A stretch of DNA of 20,501 nt from JADHUC01 sp964617665 (lineage in GTDB: Bacteria; Planctomycetota; Planctomycetia; Pirellulales; Pirellulaceae), in contig CAZUAH010000236.1 in the NCBI GenBank assembly GCA_964617665.1, positions 1-20,501 of the forward strand, in the 5' to 3' direction. Shown piece by piece: positions 13,582 to 20,501 of this stretch. Each line of letters opens with the position of its first letter. Position 1 is the first letter of the stretch. The position numbers were made by a program, and so were the translations under genes. The notes below the pieces were generated by a model, which saw only the letters and a list, made by a program, of their open reading frames with translations, was not told the DNA's origin and did not search any database.

Positions 13582-15273
13582 CTATGGGACGGCGATCTTC
13601 GCGACAACGTCATCTTTATCCGGCCACACTGAATCGTCGAATTCGCCACACTCGTCCTCTCCGTTTGGCCCGACGCTGTACACCAAGCAGCCCGTCTGGA
13701 GCCTTCTGTAGCGTAGCGGACCTTCCGCAAACGGGTCGGTCGGGATTCCGCTGAGGAAGGCGGGTTTCAACTGATCCAGTTGCTCTGGGTACGCGCCATT
13801 CTCCAACCGATACGCAGCCAGGGCAATGACGATGTCGATTGTACGGTTCTTCGCGGTAATCCTCTCCCAAGTCCGACGGCCCGCGCAGTAGTAATGATCC
13901 AGGAGCAGCGGGATCGAATAGCTGATCATGTCGGTTGCCACTTTCCTCAAATACAGCGGATAGGGAAGCGTCTTCATCCGAAGCCAGTCTGCCAGGTTCC
14001 TAGAATCCGGTATTCGCCACCATTTTCGGCTCGCGGACCATCTTGCTCGGCTCCATTTCGTGAAAAGATCGCTGCGCAGCTCGGCGCCCGCGGCATGGCG
14101 GGCCGCGTATGTGGGCAGGCGGGCGATGGCGACGGCTCGGTCGAAAACCTCATTTGAACGGCGCAACACGGAATCCCAGTCCGCGGCCCACAGACATAGC
14201 TTTCCGGACCACCACATCACGATCCTGGGCTTCGACGTCGGGTCCAAGTACAGAAAAACTCCCAACCGCCTTCTCGGCATGCGAGTCATGATGTCCAAGT
14301 ACCCGTATCGTTCCCCCGTGTCGATCTTCTCAGCATACGAGGGCAGGCCGCCAAATCCGTTTCGCTTGGCACGAAGCAGGTTCAAATGGGTAGCGTCCAA
14401 TCTGGCGTGACCAACCAGGCCGATGGTTGCGTCCAGCGCGTTTTCTTCAATGATTCCGCCATACACGCGGTGGACAAGAAGCGGCCCTTGGGCCACCAGC
14501 CGGGCCAGGCGGTGACAAGTCAGAATGTCGCGCCACGCGTCCACCACTTGGCCTCGCCCAGCACACAGCATAGCCCGCGCAATCAGTGCCCTGGCAATGT
14601 CACAGGTTACCTGAGCAAGAGGATCATAGTAGTCGCACACACCGCCAAGGAGGCCGTATTCTTCGGGCAATGCGTCTCGGGTAGTCGGTGAGTAGTAACG
14701 AGGCCTTCTCACGGCGGCCGCTATCTTGCGAAGCGGTTCCTCGTTTGCCTCTAACCATGCCTGTACCACAGGAGACTGTTTCGCGTCCCACGGCCGCTTG
14801 CCGGCCGCGGAGAACTGCTCATTCATCATTCTGGATTCTGCGTCGCCTTTCGATTCACCATCCCGAACCCTCAATGCCTCATGTGACAAAGCCGATATGT
14901 ACGGCCCGCTTTCCCGGAAGTACGTACCGTCGTTTGGCAGCTCGATCCCAAAGCTACGAAAGTCAGCCGAGCCGAAGTAGCTCTGCCTTTCGTCTTCATA
15001 GATGACTGACGGCCCGACGACCTGCCAAAGAAGAATCGCGGCATTCTTTTCGTTCGGAACGTTTTGCCGGGCAAGTCCGTTCACCGCGGCTAAATAGTCA
15101 ACAAAACCATCTTCTGCGAGGGGGCGCGTGATGTGCGTAGTCTCCTCGGAGATGGTCACGCGAACAGGCAACAGAATTCGCAGCATCGCCTCGCCAAGGT
15201 CCTGAAGTTCTCCAGATCTTCCTGACGCGGGGAGTGCGAGAATAAAGCAGAAGGCAATTGAGCCCAAACGCAT
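13582..15273 (-). CDS. Secreted protein of unknown function with pseudopilin-like C-terminal pattern
   Basis: A 563-aa protein starting at ATG 15273, chosen because GAGG lies 6 bases upstream and a signal peptide follows at once (MRLGSIAFCFILALPASG). Upstream in-frame starts (ATG 15300, TTG 15321) lack a Shine-Dalgarno. The body is mostly helical and Arg-rich, with no motif I recognise. The last ~70 residues (AAYRLENGAYPEQLDQL, then GIPTDPF, LRYRR and VYSVGPNGEDE) follow the pattern of the C-terminal part of type II secretion major pseudopilins (GspG-like), including YP, DPF and SVGPNG. There is no pilin N-terminus, so it is not a pseudopilin itself. Predicted to be exported; function unknown. 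About 230 bases separate it from the interrupted membrane gene downstream on the same strand. Confidence 0.75.
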   Translation of the reverse strand: MRLGSIAFCFILALPASGRSGELQDLGEAMLRILLPVRVTISEETTHITRPLAEDGFVDYLAAVNGLARQNVPNEKNAAILLWQVVGPSVIYEDERQSYFGSADFRSFGIELPNDGTYFRESGPYISALSHEALRVRDGESKGDAESRMMNEQFSAAGKRPWDAKQSPVVQAWLEANEEPLRKIAAAVRRPRYYSPTTRDALPEEYGLLGGVCDYYDPLAQVTCDIARALIARAMLCAGRGQVVDAWRDILTCHRLARLVAQGPLLVHRVYGGIIEENALDATIGLVGHARLDATHLNLLRAKRNGFGGLPSYAEKIDTGERYGYLDIMTRMPRRRLGVFLYLDPTSKPRIVMWWSGKLCLWAADWDSVLRRSNEVFDRAVAIARLPTYAARHAAGAELRSDLFTKWSRARWSASRKWWRIPDSRNLADWLRMKTLPYPLYLRKVATDMISYSIPLLLDHYYCAGRRTWERITAKNRTIDIVIALAAYRLENGAYPEQLDQLKPAFLSGIPTDPFAEGPLRYRRLQTGCLVYSVGPNGEDECGEFDDSVWPDKDDVVAKIAVP

Positions 15274-15364
15274 TGTTTGCCTCGACACACGATGGACCAT
15301 CTGATTCGCAAGCGATGTCAAAACCGACGTCGCTACCCATGAGCGGCTTTGCGGCCATCTACAT

Positions 15365-15394
15365 ACTATACAGCAATCGAACAGCAGAGGTAAA
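15365..15394 (-). promoter_or_regulatory. Candidate promoter for the secreted unknown gene
   Basis: On the minus strand TTTACC (15394-15389) and TATAGT (15370-15365) are 18 bases apart, about 90 bases upstream of ATG 15273. The -10 matches 5 of 6, the -35 only 4 of 6. Confidence 0.3.
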
Positions 15395-15500
15395 ATTCGT
15401 TTCTGTTTCCGTATGTGACCGGATTCTGTGGCGATCGCCGGCGCAGGCGAATCAGCAGGAACCCGGATCGATCCGCGATCCTCAAAACCGACGAATCCAA

Positions 15501-18500
15501 ATGAATCTAAGTCTGCAAAATACCATCCGTGTACTCTGTGCTCTGGCCTGCTTTGCTGCTGTCGGCTTGGCGCTTGGTCAGGAATCTCAGACCGTTCGAG
15601 TTCCCGTGACTCGCGACGCTTGGTTTTCTAACGTTGGCGATGAAGCCGACTGCAATACGGGTGGTTCGAATCGGCTGAAGCTGAAGTCGATTCAGGAAAT
15701 GTCGCTGTTGGACATAGATCCGGCACCGTTGCGTGGTCGAGTGATCGAGCGTGCGACCCTTCACCTTCGCGCATCGGGCAAGGAGTTAGCTCGACGTATC
15801 ACGGTCAGTACGTTTGCGGCACCGTGGGTCGAAGGCACTGCACCCAGGTACCAGGCACAAGCAGGTAGTTCAACGCATAATGCCCAGAAGCATCCGGGTG
15901 TGCCTTGGGCGTTTCCCGGAAGCGACATGACGGCGGTCATGCTGGGGCAGGGGGGTACTATCTGGCGCATGGCCGACGCTTCGCCGCCGGATCAGGAGGG
16001 CTGGCAGCAGATTCCGGTCGATCCGCGGATCTTGGCGGCACGCGTTGCGGGTGTCAGCCATGGAATGTTGGTCTTCGACGACACAGGCTCCGAATGGACT
16101 CGCAATGGCGAACAATTCACGCACCACCATTTTCCCAACCGTTTCTTCCACAGCCGCGAGGCAGGGCTGGGGGGTGCGCCGTTTTTCACGGTATCGTTGG
16201 GTCCGGCGGACGCGGACCCTCCTGCGGCTCCGAATGAGATAACGATCGAAACGGCCGACTTGCCGGCTGGCGAGGCCGAAATCGCCTGGGCAACACCATC
16301 CGACCAAGGGCCGGCTGGTACCATCGGCTTTCTAGTCTCGCTGGACGGCAAGCCGGTGCCGAGGTATTTGATTCCGGCGGCGGGTGAGCCTGGACATCAA
16401 GTCGAGATGCGGCTGCGCGATTTGGATTTGCAGCCTGGGCAGGAAGTTCGGATCTCCGTTCGAGCCGTCGATGGAGCAGGTAACGCCGGGGCAGCGGTGA
16501 CGGAGACTTTTCGCGTTTCGGACTTCGCCCCGAAACCACTGCCGGGATCGTCTCCCAAACCATTTACCGAGGCCGCTCCGCTCCTGACACTCGCCGGGGC
16601 GAAGGTGGCAGTGATTGACGCGCTGGACAAAGTGCATCCGGTGACCGGTAAGATGATCCCCGGACAATCGGCCGACTATCTAAGTGCAAATCACATCTTC
16701 AGCGCCAAAGATGGACAGCTTCGATTGGCTGCCGCACGTAACGAGTTCGTCGCGTTTCAAGTAGTGCTTGAAGGTCAGATCCGCAATGTCCGGCCTTCGC
16801 TCGTGTTTGGCGAAGACAGCAATGGGCTGAAGACGACGTGGGGCAGGTACCGGTATGTGCGTTCGAAGGCGGGGCCGCTGCCGGATCCGATTGTCCCGTT
16901 GAAAGATCCGTTCAGTGTGCCGCATCCCACTGACCAGATTCCCGGCCAAACTCACGTGAGCCTGCTGTGCGAAGTCTACGTACCACACACAGCACGGACC
17001 GGTGCGCATCGCGGCAAGCTGACGCTGGAGGCCGACGGAGGCACGCTGGAACTGGATGTGCTCGTTTGGGTCTGGGACTTCACGCTGCCTGACTACCTGA
17101 GTTTCCTGTCAGAGATGAATTGCTACGGTTTGCCGGACAACGAGGGCGACTATTACCGTCTGGCACACGTTCATCGCACGCTGTTGAACCGACTGCCCTA
17201 TTCGCAGAACGGTCGCGTACGCGAGGGATGCGCTCCCGAGTGGCGTGACGGGCAACTCGACTGGTCGAAGTGGGACCGGCGGTTTGGCGTTTACCTCAGC
17301 GGATCGGCATTCGACGATCTACCGCGCAAGGGCGTACCGCTGGAGGTATTCTACTTGCCGCTTCACGAAAACTGGCCCAGCCCAATCGACCCAAGCTACA
17401 ACGGCGACTACTGGGCCGATCGGGCGTTCAAGCCTGAGTATCGCGAAGCATTCGCAGAAGCGTCGCGGCAGATCGCCGGGCACGTCGACGGGCGCGGTTG
17501 GCACGACACGTTGTTTCACTGTTACTTGAACAACAAAGTGAATTTCAAGAGCCGCGGCTGGTCTCGCGGGTCGTCGCCGTGGCTACTGGACGAACCGGCC
17601 AGTTTCCAGGACTATTGGGCGCTCCGCTACTTTGGTGAAGCCTTCCATCAAGGGGTCGCAGCAGGGCAAGGCAGTATAGGGCAGGGGGCCAAGCTGCTCT
17701 ATCGCTGCGACATATCGAGGCCCCAGTGGCAGCGCGATTCGCTGGATCATGTCCTCGACTACAACGTAGTGAACGGCCGTGTCTTGCGACGTTACACGCG
17801 AATCGTATTGGATCGCAAACGCAGGTTTGGGCAGATCGTGGTCGATTACGGCACGACAAACGCTATCGAACAGAGCAACATGCAGCCGGTCGGCTGGTGT
17901 TTGGATTCCTGGACGCTGGGCAGCGACGGCGTATTGCCTTGGCAGACCATTGGCCGGCACGAATCGTGGGAAAAGGCGGATCAACTCTCGCTGTTCTATC
18001 CCGGTAGCTACCTGGGCCAGCAAGAACCGATCCCGTCCATTCGGTTGAAGGCTTACCGCCGCGGCGAGCAGGACGTGGAATACCTGACGCTCCTGGCCAA
18101 GGTGCTGGGACTACCGCGTTGGGCCGTCGGACGGTCGGTTCGAGAGGCGTTGAAACTGAAAGCCGAACATCGCGGCACGGGATCCGCAGGCGAAGACGCG
18201 GGCGCGGTGCACTATGCCGACATGCGTCCGCAGGACATTTGGGCACTGCGTATCCGTGTTGCTCAGGCGATTTCCGCAGCCGCACCTCCGCCAGAACGCC
18301 GTCTGGTCGATTTCCGCACCCCGTCACGCGATCCTGCGAAAGCGTCACCGGCCTATGTCGCTGGGTTTGCTCCCAAAACGAAGGGACGCTCGGTCTCGCC
18401 GTCGGGCCAGGAAGATCCCGGGGCCGAGGCCGTTGTGCAGGGCCGAGCAGCGGTCCGGGACGCTATCATCGACCCCGAGTTCCCCGACAAGAACTTCGGC

Positions 18501-19028
18501 AGCGTTCCGCGCGACAACCGAATCAAGCGGCACGACCAATGCAGCGTCTTCCTTGTCCGGCTTGACCTCGACGGACTTGACGTACCGCCAAATGGCCACG
18601 TGGCCAAAGCCACTGTCGGCTTCCACGTGTGGGACCCAAGCGGCAAAGGCAACGCGAAAGTGTACGCCTATGGCCTGACGACGCCCTGGGAGGAAGGCGA
18701 GGCCACTTGGCAGCGGCCATCCGCCGGCCGAGCGTGGCGAGGCGGTCAAACGTTCCGCTTCGGTGCCGACACGGCCAGCCCGTCGCCGCACATCGTCGTT
18801 CCACCGAACGCGGAACGCGACGTCGTGGACCCGCCGATCGAGTACGAGATCGACGTCACGCACTTGGTTCGCGACTGGCTGTCCGGGAAAACACCCAATC
18901 ACGGCTTAGCGATTGCCGCCCAGATTGATCGCTCGATCGACGATGGGCAACACTCGCGTTTCCAGGTGCTGGCGTCGGAGTACGACGAGACTCGCTACAC
19001 GCCCAAGCTGACGGTGACGTTCCGATAG
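15501..19028 (+). CDS. Large secreted DNRLRE / DUF4091-like glycosidase-type protein
   Basis: An 1175-aa exported protein. ATG 15501 is chosen because a signal peptide follows directly (about residues 1-26, ending GLALG before QES); the frame stays open to 15258, but those residues do not look like a protein start. Domain order as read: a DNRLRE-type module (about 29-230; VTRDAWFSNVG, RATLHLRASG, APWVEGT), a fibronectin-III-like segment (about 235-345), then a long central region (about 370-905) like DUF4091 glycosidase-type proteins. That region has AARNEFVAFQVVLEG and the characteristic IRLKAYRRGEQDVEYLTLL near its end. A second DNRLRE module (about 985-1175; VRDAIIDPEFPDKNFGS, TPWEEGEATW, EIDVTHLVRDWLSG) closes the protein. 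DNRLRE modules are extracellular beta-sandwiches, probably carbohydrate- or surface-binding. Hydrolysis of a polysaccharide is an inference from DUF4091 resemblance to TIM-barrel glycosidases; catalytic residues cannot be assigned. Confidence 0.88.
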   Translation: MNLSLQNTIRVLCALACFAAVGLALGQESQTVRVPVTRDAWFSNVGDEADCNTGGSNRLKLKSIQEMSLLDIDPAPLRGRVIERATLHLRASGKELARRITVSTFAAPWVEGTAPRYQAQAGSSTHNAQKHPGVPWAFPGSDMTAVMLGQGGTIWRMADASPPDQEGWQQIPVDPRILAARVAGVSHGMLVFDDTGSEWTRNGEQFTHHHFPNRFFHSREAGLGGAPFFTVSLGPADADPPAAPNEITIETADLPAGEAEIAWATPSDQGPAGTIGFLVSLDGKPVPRYLIPAAGEPGHQVEMRLRDLDLQPGQEVRISVRAVDGAGNAGAAVTETFRVSDFAPKPLPGSSPKPFTEAAPLLTLAGAKVAVIDALDKVHPVTGKMIPGQSADYLSANHIFSAKDGQLRLAAARNEFVAFQVVLEGQIRNVRPSLVFGEDSNGLKTTWGRYRYVRSKAGPLPDPIVPLKDPFSVPHPTDQIPGQTHVSLLCEVYVPHTARTGAHRGKLTLEADGGTLELDVLVWVWDFTLPDYLSFLSEMNCYGLPDNEGDYYRLAHVHRTLLNRLPYSQNGRVREGCAPEWRDGQLDWSKWDRRFGVYLSGSAFDDLPRKGVPLEVFYLPLHENWPSPIDPSYNGDYWADRAFKPEYREAFAEASRQIAGHVDGRGWHDTLFHCYLNNKVNFKSRGWSRGSSPWLLDEPASFQDYWALRYFGEAFHQGVAAGQGSIGQGAKLLYRCDISRPQWQRDSLDHVLDYNVVNGRVLRRYTRIVLDRKRRFGQIVVDYGTTNAIEQSNMQPVGWCLDSWTLGSDGVLPWQTIGRHESWEKADQLSLFYPGSYLGQQEPIPSIRLKAYRRGEQDVEYLTLLAKVLGLPRWAVGRSVREALKLKAEHRGTGSAGEDAGAVHYADMRPQDIWALRIRVAQAISAAAPPPERRLVDFRTPSRDPAKASPAYVAGFAPKTKGRSVSPSGQEDPGAEAVVQGRAAVRDAIIDPEFPDKNFGSVPRDNRIKRHDQCSVFLVRLDLDGLDVPPNGHVAKATVGFHVWDPSGKGNAKVYAYGLTTPWEEGEATWQRPSAGRAWRGGQTFRFGADTASPSPHIVVPPNAERDVVDPPIEYEIDVTHLVRDWLSGKTPNHGLAIAAQIDRSIDDGQHSRFQVLASEYDETRYTPKLTVTFR

Positions 19029-19040
19029 AGGATATCGTTT

Positions 19041-19070
19041 TGACTCCAGCTTCACCCTTGCTGTAGAATT
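19041..19070 (+). promoter_or_regulatory. Sigma70-type promoter upstream of the isoaspartate methyltransferase
   Basis: TTGACT (19041-19046) and TAGAAT (19065-19070), each 5 of 6 to consensus, are 18 bases apart. The transcript would carry the inverted repeat at 19097-19175 in its leader before the start at 19251. Confidence 0.55.
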
Positions 19071-19096
19071 GTAGAGGCGGTTTCGGGACTCGATAT

Positions 19097-19175
19097 GGGT
19101 GGCCGGGGCTGGACCAAAGGGAAGTCCCGGTCCTGAAATCACCGGGGTTTCGCACAGCTCCAACCCCGGCCACCC
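19097..19175. repeat. Inverted-repeat element, copy 1
   Basis: The arms GGGTGGCCGGGGCTGGA (19097-19113) and TCCAACCCCGGCCACCC (19159-19175) pair over 17 positions with one mismatch. Inside is a second imperfect stem, GAAGTCCCGGT with ACCGGGGTTTC. The element can fold as one long GC-rich hairpin. A second copy with identical outer arms lies at 20242-20318. Confidence 0.85.
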
Positions 19176-19250
19176 TTCAACACCAGAAGTCTTGAAACTG
19201 CTTCTACTGGTCGATACTGGTTGCCATTGCGATGCGGGGGTTTCAGTGCG

Positions 19251-20129
19251 ATGAATACGCTAACAGATCGACAAGACGAGTGGCGAGCGATTCCACAGCC
19301 AAGACTGCGTCCTATGCCAGTGTTAGTCATCGCCAGCGTGCTGGCTGCGGCTGGACTGGCTATTTGGCTTATGGTGGCCACTCAACAGAAAGGGAGCGAA
19401 ACGCCCGCGTCCCCAGCGCCGACGGTCGCCGCCGAGCAGGAAAAGAAGCCGGACGATCCCGATCGTTTTCGCGCGAAGCGGCAATTCATGGTGGAGAAGC
19501 ATCTTGCCGGCCCGAACGATCTGCGGACTCCAATCAAAGACAAACGGATCCTTGAAGTGATGGGGAAGGTGCCAAGGCACCGTTTTGTGCCCAAGGTGCT
19601 TGAAGACGTGGCATACGCAGATCATCCGCTGCCAATTGGTGAACGACAGACCATCTCGCAACCGTACATCGTGGCGCTGATGACGGAATTGGCGAAAACG
19701 AAGCCGGACTCGGTCGCATTGGACGTTGGAACCGGCTCAGGATATCAAGCGGCCGTGTTGGCCGAATTGTGCAAGAAGGTCTACAGCATCGAGATCGTTG
19801 AATCGCTCGGCAAGGACGCAAAGAAGCGTCTAGCCGATCTGGGCTATAAGAACGTAGAAGTCCGCATCGGCGACGGCTATCGCGGATGGCCCGAACACGC
19901 GCCGTTCGACTTGATCATCCTGGCGGCGGCTCCCGAGCACATACCGAAACCACTTATCGAGCAGCTTGCCCCTGGCGGCCGACTAGTACTCCCCGTGGGT
20001 GCGAGGTTCTCCCAGAACTTGATCGTCATCGAGAAACAGAAGGATGGGACGGTTCGCGAGTTGAACATAGCCCCCGTCGCTTTTGTGCCCATGACCGGGG
20101 AAGCACGGACGGGCAAGCGTCCCGAATGA
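19251..20129 (+). CDS. pcm: Membrane-anchored protein-L-isoaspartate O-methyltransferase
   Basis: A 292-aa protein that uses SAM to methylate L-isoaspartyl residues in damaged proteins and so starts their repair. Family hallmarks are VPRHRFVP, ISQPYIVALMTEL, the SAM-binding LDVGTGSGYQ (157-166), GDGYRGWPEHAPFD and LAPGGRLVLPVG. Unusually, the catalytic domain is preceded by a hydrophobic segment (residues 22-43) and a Pro/Ala/Glu-rich linker, about 80 residues absent from the usual cytosolic ~210-aa enzyme. The segment may be an uncleaved anchor or a signal sequence, placing the enzyme at the membrane or outside the cytoplasm, where SAM supply would be unclear. ATG 19251 is preferred over TTG 19221. 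A promoter lies at 19041-19070. Copies of one inverted-repeat element flank the gene. Confidence 0.92.
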   Translation: MNTLTDRQDEWRAIPQPRLRPMPVLVIASVLAAAGLAIWLMVATQQKGSETPASPAPTVAAEQEKKPDDPDRFRAKRQFMVEKHLAGPNDLRTPIKDKRILEVMGKVPRHRFVPKVLEDVAYADHPLPIGERQTISQPYIVALMTELAKTKPDSVALDVGTGSGYQAAVLAELCKKVYSIEIVESLGKDAKKRLADLGYKNVEVRIGDGYRGWPEHAPFDLIILAAAPEHIPKPLIEQLAPGGRLVLPVGARFSQNLIVIEKQKDGTVRELNIAPVAFVPMTGEARTGKRPE

Positions 20130-20211
20130 GTCGCCATCTTGAGGCTCAAAAGGATCAGTTCATCTCGCTGGGATTGTCAACCAGAGCGTGCATCAGGGCC
20201 GATGAGCGGCT

Positions 20212-20343
20212 AGTGCTTTGTCAAGCCGAAGAATTCGGGTTGGGTGGCCGGGGCTGGACTGAGCGACAGCGAGGGAAGCCCCGGGGTTTCGGGCTTCGCC
20301 TTCCAACCCCGGCCACCCTGAGATCAAGCGATCACAAAGCACT
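20212..20343. repeat. Outer 10-bp palindrome enclosing the second inverted-repeat element
   Basis: AGTGCTTTGT (20212-20221) and ACAAAGCACT (20334-20343) are perfect inverted repeats 112 bases apart, with the 77-base element copy 2 between them. This suggests one palindromic repeat interrupted by another, or a composite hairpin. Confidence 0.6.
20242..20318. repeat. Inverted-repeat element, copy 2
   Basis: The outer arms (20242-20258 and 20302-20318) are identical to those of the copy at 19097-19175 and lie in the same orientation. The interior differs but also forms a stem (GAAGCCCC with GGGGTTTC, then GGGCTTCGCC). It lies downstream of pcm and could also act as a transcript-end hairpin, though no T-tract follows. 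Confidence 0.85.
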
Positions 20344-20394
20344 GTCCCGACCAAACACCGTTTACTCCTAATTCACCCAGAGAATCACCGCACC

Positions 20395-20501
20395 ATGCCA
20401 ATCCAACATATGATGTCTTCACTACTGATACTCTCCTCGCTCATCGCAACAGCCGCAGGTCAGGATGCGGAACAGCGCTGCTGGCTGGTCAGAGGCGTCC
20501 C
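20395..20501 (+). CDS. Start of a secreted protein, 3' truncated
   Basis: From ATG 20395 (alternative ATG 20410 or 20413) the frame stays open to the window end, giving 35 residues. The visible part is a typical signal peptide (MMSSLLILSSLIATAAG) followed by QDAEQRCWLVRGV. No ribosome-binding site is obvious and the mature part is too short to identify. It lies 265 bases after pcm, beyond the repeat elements, and is probably its own transcription unit. Confidence 0.5.
   Translation, partial: MPIQHMMSSLLILSSLIATAAGQDAEQRCWLVRGV

Noticed and set aside
19097..20318. CRISPR or composite transposon formed by the repeated elements
   Set aside because: Only two copies more than 1 kb apart, no spacers of uniform size, and no transposase between them; pcm is an ordinary cellular gene.

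Overview
The window looks like a chromosomal segment of a planctomycete, probably close to the Pirellulales; this is inferred from gene content and style and was not tested by any search. Pointers are a very large secreted protein combining DNRLRE-type modules with a DUF4091-like glycosidase region, a stand-alone GGQ release-factor-like protein, secreted proteins of unknown function, isolated housekeeping genes (hisD, rpsR) outside their classical operons, and several REP-like intergenic palindromes. No rRNA, tRNA, CRISPR array, transposase or phage gene was seen. No gene-free stretch exceeds about 270 bases.

Layout. 1-571 (+) is the end of a PBP-like (MoeA C-terminal type) substrate-binding domain protein. 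It converges on a GGQ peptide-release/rescue factor (701-1216, -). A MaoC-type hydratase (1407-1934, +) converges on a HEAT-like protein (1931-3487, -), and the two share a CTAG that supplies both stop codons. A 77-aa unknown protein follows (3600-3833, +). Then comes an apparent three-gene operon (3985-8687, +): a beta-class DNA methyltransferase fused to a duplicated unknown module and a degenerate GIY-YIG domain; an SSS-family sodium/solute symporter; and an AraA-like isomerase, translationally coupled to the symporter by an ATGA overlap.

hisD (8784-10148, -) and a threonine aldolase (10395-11447, +) are divergent around a REPIN-like double palindrome. rpsR (-) overlaps or abuts a YbgC-type thioesterase whose basic tail is encoded by 8-bp tandem repeats. 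rpsR has the clearest promoter in the window, with its -10 box inside a 15-bp palindrome. Upstream lies a membrane-protein gene (12431-13354, -) with two in-frame TAA codons near its start, both where tyrosine is plausible. A secreted 563-aa unknown (13582-15273, -) diverges from the 1175-aa DNRLRE/DUF4091-like protein (15501-19028, +). A membrane-anchored protein-L-isoaspartate methyltransferase (19251-20129, +) follows, flanked by two copies of a roughly 78-bp inverted-repeat element. The window ends in the signal peptide of another secreted protein.

How the genes work together: the symporter and isomerase look like a sugar uptake and isomerisation pair, and the large DUF4091-like protein is probably extracellular carbohydrate processing. 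Most other genes are individually transcribed housekeeping or unknown genes. The most unusual items are the methyltransferase/GIY-YIG fusion with its repeated middle module, the twice-interrupted membrane gene, and the nested palindromic repeats.
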